Shown here in pieces: positions 5,829-6,623 of a DNA stretch of 6,623 nt; the first letter of the stretch is position 1, and each line of letters opens with the position of its first letter. Made by a program: the position numbers and the translations under genes. Source of the stretch: Planctomycetota bacterium (GTDB lineage Bacteria > Planctomycetota > UBA8108). Under the pieces are notes generated by a model, which saw nothing but the letters and a program-made list of their open reading frames with translations, did no database searches and was not told the DNA's origin. The DNA lies in assembly GCA_016928605.1 (NCBI GenBank), contig JAFGKN010000620.1, positions 1 through 6,623 on the forward strand. Direction: 5' to 3'.

Positions 5829-6011
5829 TTACCCTGTCCCCTTGGGCTTACCAGGCGACTCACCCGGGGCACAGCCCTCGCATGTCAGGTCGTCGGCAGT
5901 CGAAGCGGGCCCGCAGGTGGGGAAAGGCTCCTCGGGCGCTGGGCCGCCGGGCAGGAGACCACTCACCGTGCCCCGGTGGTGCCCGCCGACGGAGAAGATC
6001 TTGACGTACAC
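5829..6011 (-). CDS. Small 60-residue Cys/His-containing protein of unknown function
   Basis: The GTG at 6009-6011 is taken as start because a perfect GAGGAGG lies seven bases upstream; a longer in-frame version from 6143 only reads back through the neighbouring gene in the wrong frame. The protein begins MYVKIFSVGGHHRGTVSGLL and is Gly/Pro-rich after that. It contains H11-H12, C33, and C44-x2-C47 in a DDLTCEGCAPGESPG stretch, then stops at TAA. Codons end almost always in G or C, as in true genes here. I do not recognise the family. CxxC plus a third Cys and a His pair would allow a small metal site, but this is conjecture. There is no signal peptide or membrane segment. It follows the 6041-6229 gene by 29 bases on the same strand and is probably cotranscribed. 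Confidence 0.6.
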   Translation of the reverse strand: MYVKIFSVGGHHRGTVSGLLPGGPAPEEPFPTCGPASTADDLTCEGCAPGESPGKPKGTG

Positions 6012-6018
6012 GCATCGT

Positions 6019-6025
6019 CCTCCTC
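6019..6025 (-). promoter_or_regulatory. Strong ribosome binding site that selects the GTG start
   Basis: GAGGAGG on the minus strand, with seven bases (ACGATGC) before the GTG at 6011. An ATG inside that spacer is out of frame with the good coding sequence and too close (three bases) to be favoured. Confidence 0.65.
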
Positions 6026-6040
6026 GATGTCTCGTTGTCC

Positions 6041-6229
6041 TCAGTGCGCCCGCGCCATCGTCTCGGCGGCGAGCCGGAAGAGCCCGAGGTAGAGCGCGTC
6101 GCGCTCCAGGACGTCCGGCAGGCGCATCCATGCGTAGATGCACTTCCCGCCGCGCGGCTCCGATGACCGGTGCTCGATGTACGCCGCGGCGTCGCCCCAG
6201 TCGCGGCCCTGGGAGTCCCTGAGGCGCAC
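6041..6229 (-). CDS. Small unrecognised protein, N-terminus uncertain
   Basis: The frame ending at TGA 6041-6043 has strongly GC-ending codons and a natural composition: RDSQGRDWGDAAAYIEHRSS, then GGKCIYAWMRLPDVLERDAL and a final YLGLFRLAAETMARAH helix. The GTG at 6227-6229 is the only GTG or ATG near the front and gives 62 residues, but it has no well-placed ribosome binding site. The same frame stays open back to the stop of the upstream gene (6299-6301), and coding-like sequence (LPPEDEYLPLV) begins before the GTG. The true start may therefore be non-standard, or the 5' end may be damaged by a frameshift. An ATG at 6246 right after GGAGG is in another frame. I do not recognise the family. 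It sits between an antitoxin-like gene and the 60-residue gene, all on the same strand. Confidence 0.5.
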   Translation of the reverse strand: MRLRDSQGRDWGDAAAYIEHRSSEPRGGKCIYAWMRLPDVLERDALYLGLFRLAAETMARAH

Positions 6230-6298
6230 GAGCGGAAGGTACTCATCCTCCGGCGGCAGCCCCGATCCCGAGCACGGCCTCCACCGTCGTCGTATAGC

Positions 6299-6514
6299 TC
6301 AACGGCCGTCAGGAACTGCCGGCGAGCTTGGCCTCGGCGTGGCCTTCCTCCGACGGATCAGACGCTTGCCCGAGGCCTCCTGCTCGCGACGAAGCTCCCG
6401 GCAGAGCTTGACGACGTCGTGGTCGAACTGGAGGGAGACGGATTCCTTCACTCGGCGAATCTCATCGAGGAGGGGGTCTTCGCGGTACTCGGGGGTATTC
6501 TGCTCTTTCTCCAT
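6299..6514 (-). CDS. Small antitoxin-like protein
   Basis: 71 residues. Residues 13-40 (DPLLDEIRRVKESVSLQFDH followed by DVVKLCRE) follow the pattern of a widespread family of short proteins reading DPILEEIRxIRDExxxxFDxD, usually found beside small toxin-type genes. The remainder is a basic tail (KRLIRRRKATPRP), plausibly disordered or nucleic-acid-binding. GGGAGG lies six bases before the ATG. The gene starts one base after the stop of the preceding gene, so translation is likely coupled. The antitoxin label is inferred from this context and from remembered family resemblance; the protein itself has no diagnostic catalytic motif. Confidence 0.65.
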   Translation of the reverse strand: MEKEQNTPEYREDPLLDEIRRVKESVSLQFDHDVVKLCRELRREQEASGKRLIRRRKATPRPSSPAVPDGR

Positions 6515-6515
6515 G

Positions 6516-6623
6516 TCATGCCTCCCACAGCAGGTCGGGCGTCAAGATCTGCGGCGGAATCAATCCAAGTCGACGACAAAGGATCTGCAGGTGCGCCGTC
6601 TTGTTTGGATTCGCGAGGTGCCG
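6516..6623 (-). CDS. C-terminal end of an upstream gene, possibly a PIN-type toxin (partial)
   Basis: 35 residues enter from the right edge and end at the TGA 6516-6518: RHLANPNKTAHLQILCRRLG followed by LIPPQILTPDLLWEA. The codon pattern supports coding. A final ...P.ILTPDLL segment after a short helix recalls the last strand and helix of some PIN-domain ribonucleases (the FLxP / ITPxELL endings), and the short downstream partner is of the kind found with such toxins. Catalytic Asp residues would lie outside the window, so the assignment is a guess. One base (C) separates its stop from the ATG of the next gene. Confidence 0.45.
   Translation of the reverse strand, partial: RHLANPNKTAHLQILCRRLGLIPPQILTPDLLWEA
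6521..6526 (-). promoter_or_regulatory. Ribosome binding site inside the end of the upstream gene
   Basis: GGGAGG on the minus strand, six bases before the ATG at 6514, embedded in the last codons of the preceding gene. It supports translational coupling of the two. Confidence 0.65.

Noticed and set aside
6012..6143. Upstream in-frame extension of the 60-residue gene to 6143
   Set aside because: The extra residues overlap the 6041-6229 gene in another frame and are Arg/Ala-rich; a perfect ribosome binding site marks the GTG at 6011 instead.
5860..6246. 128-codon minus-strand frame beginning with ATG at 6246
   Set aside because: Its translation is dominated by Ser, Arg and Thr, typical of an out-of-frame reading. 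The overlapping frames at 6041-6229 and 5829-6011 have far better codon patterns.
6297..6303. GTTGAGC on the minus strand as a possible integron attC core site
   Set aside because: It fits the degenerate GTTRRRY pattern, but such a match is frequent by chance. No partner RYYYAAC with the expected inverted arms was found, and the other intergenic gaps lack attC structure.

Overview
The window is high-GC bacterial DNA with mostly G or C at third codon positions. It looks most like a member of the Planctomycetota or a similar environmental lineage. The main clue is a very large secreted protein that combines modules of the DCNxNGVPDECD type, tandem FG-GAP/VCBS repeats and a terminal dockerin-like calcium-binding domain. 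That combination is very common in planctomycete genomes. The assignment is an inference from protein style, not from a marker gene.

Layout, left to right. Positions 1-287 hold two plus-strand remnants: the last 35 codons of an unrecognised gene, then a broken C-terminal piece of a nucleotidyltransferase-like protein. From 302 to 4111, on the minus strand, lies one gene for a 1269-residue secreted protein. It has a signal peptide, a DCN/DEC module, seven FG-GAP repeats, a second DCN/DEC module, thirteen more repeats and a C-terminal pair of EF-hand-like loops. Its upstream region (4112-4723) has no convincing gene. It does contain several inverted repeats and a 10-base motif that recurs three times. 

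From 4724 to 5605 there is a compact two-gene minus-strand operon: a small 105-residue protein followed by a nucleotidyltransferase of the DUF6036/AbiEii-like kind. Its organisation is that of a toxin-antitoxin or defence pair. A promoter-like TTGACG-17-TACCTT sits so close to the first ATG that the message is probably leaderless. After about 220 bases of non-coding DNA with dyads come three small minus-strand genes (a 60-residue Cys-containing protein, a roughly 62-residue or longer protein with an unclear start, and a 71-residue antitoxin-like protein) and the end of a further gene that runs out of the right edge. The last two are separated by one base and were probably a translationally coupled pair.

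Taken together, the flanks of the large surface-protein gene look like accessory DNA rich in small toxin-antitoxin-type genes, some intact and some decayed. All functional calls for the small genes rest on remembered family resemblance and gene arrangement; no database search was possible.
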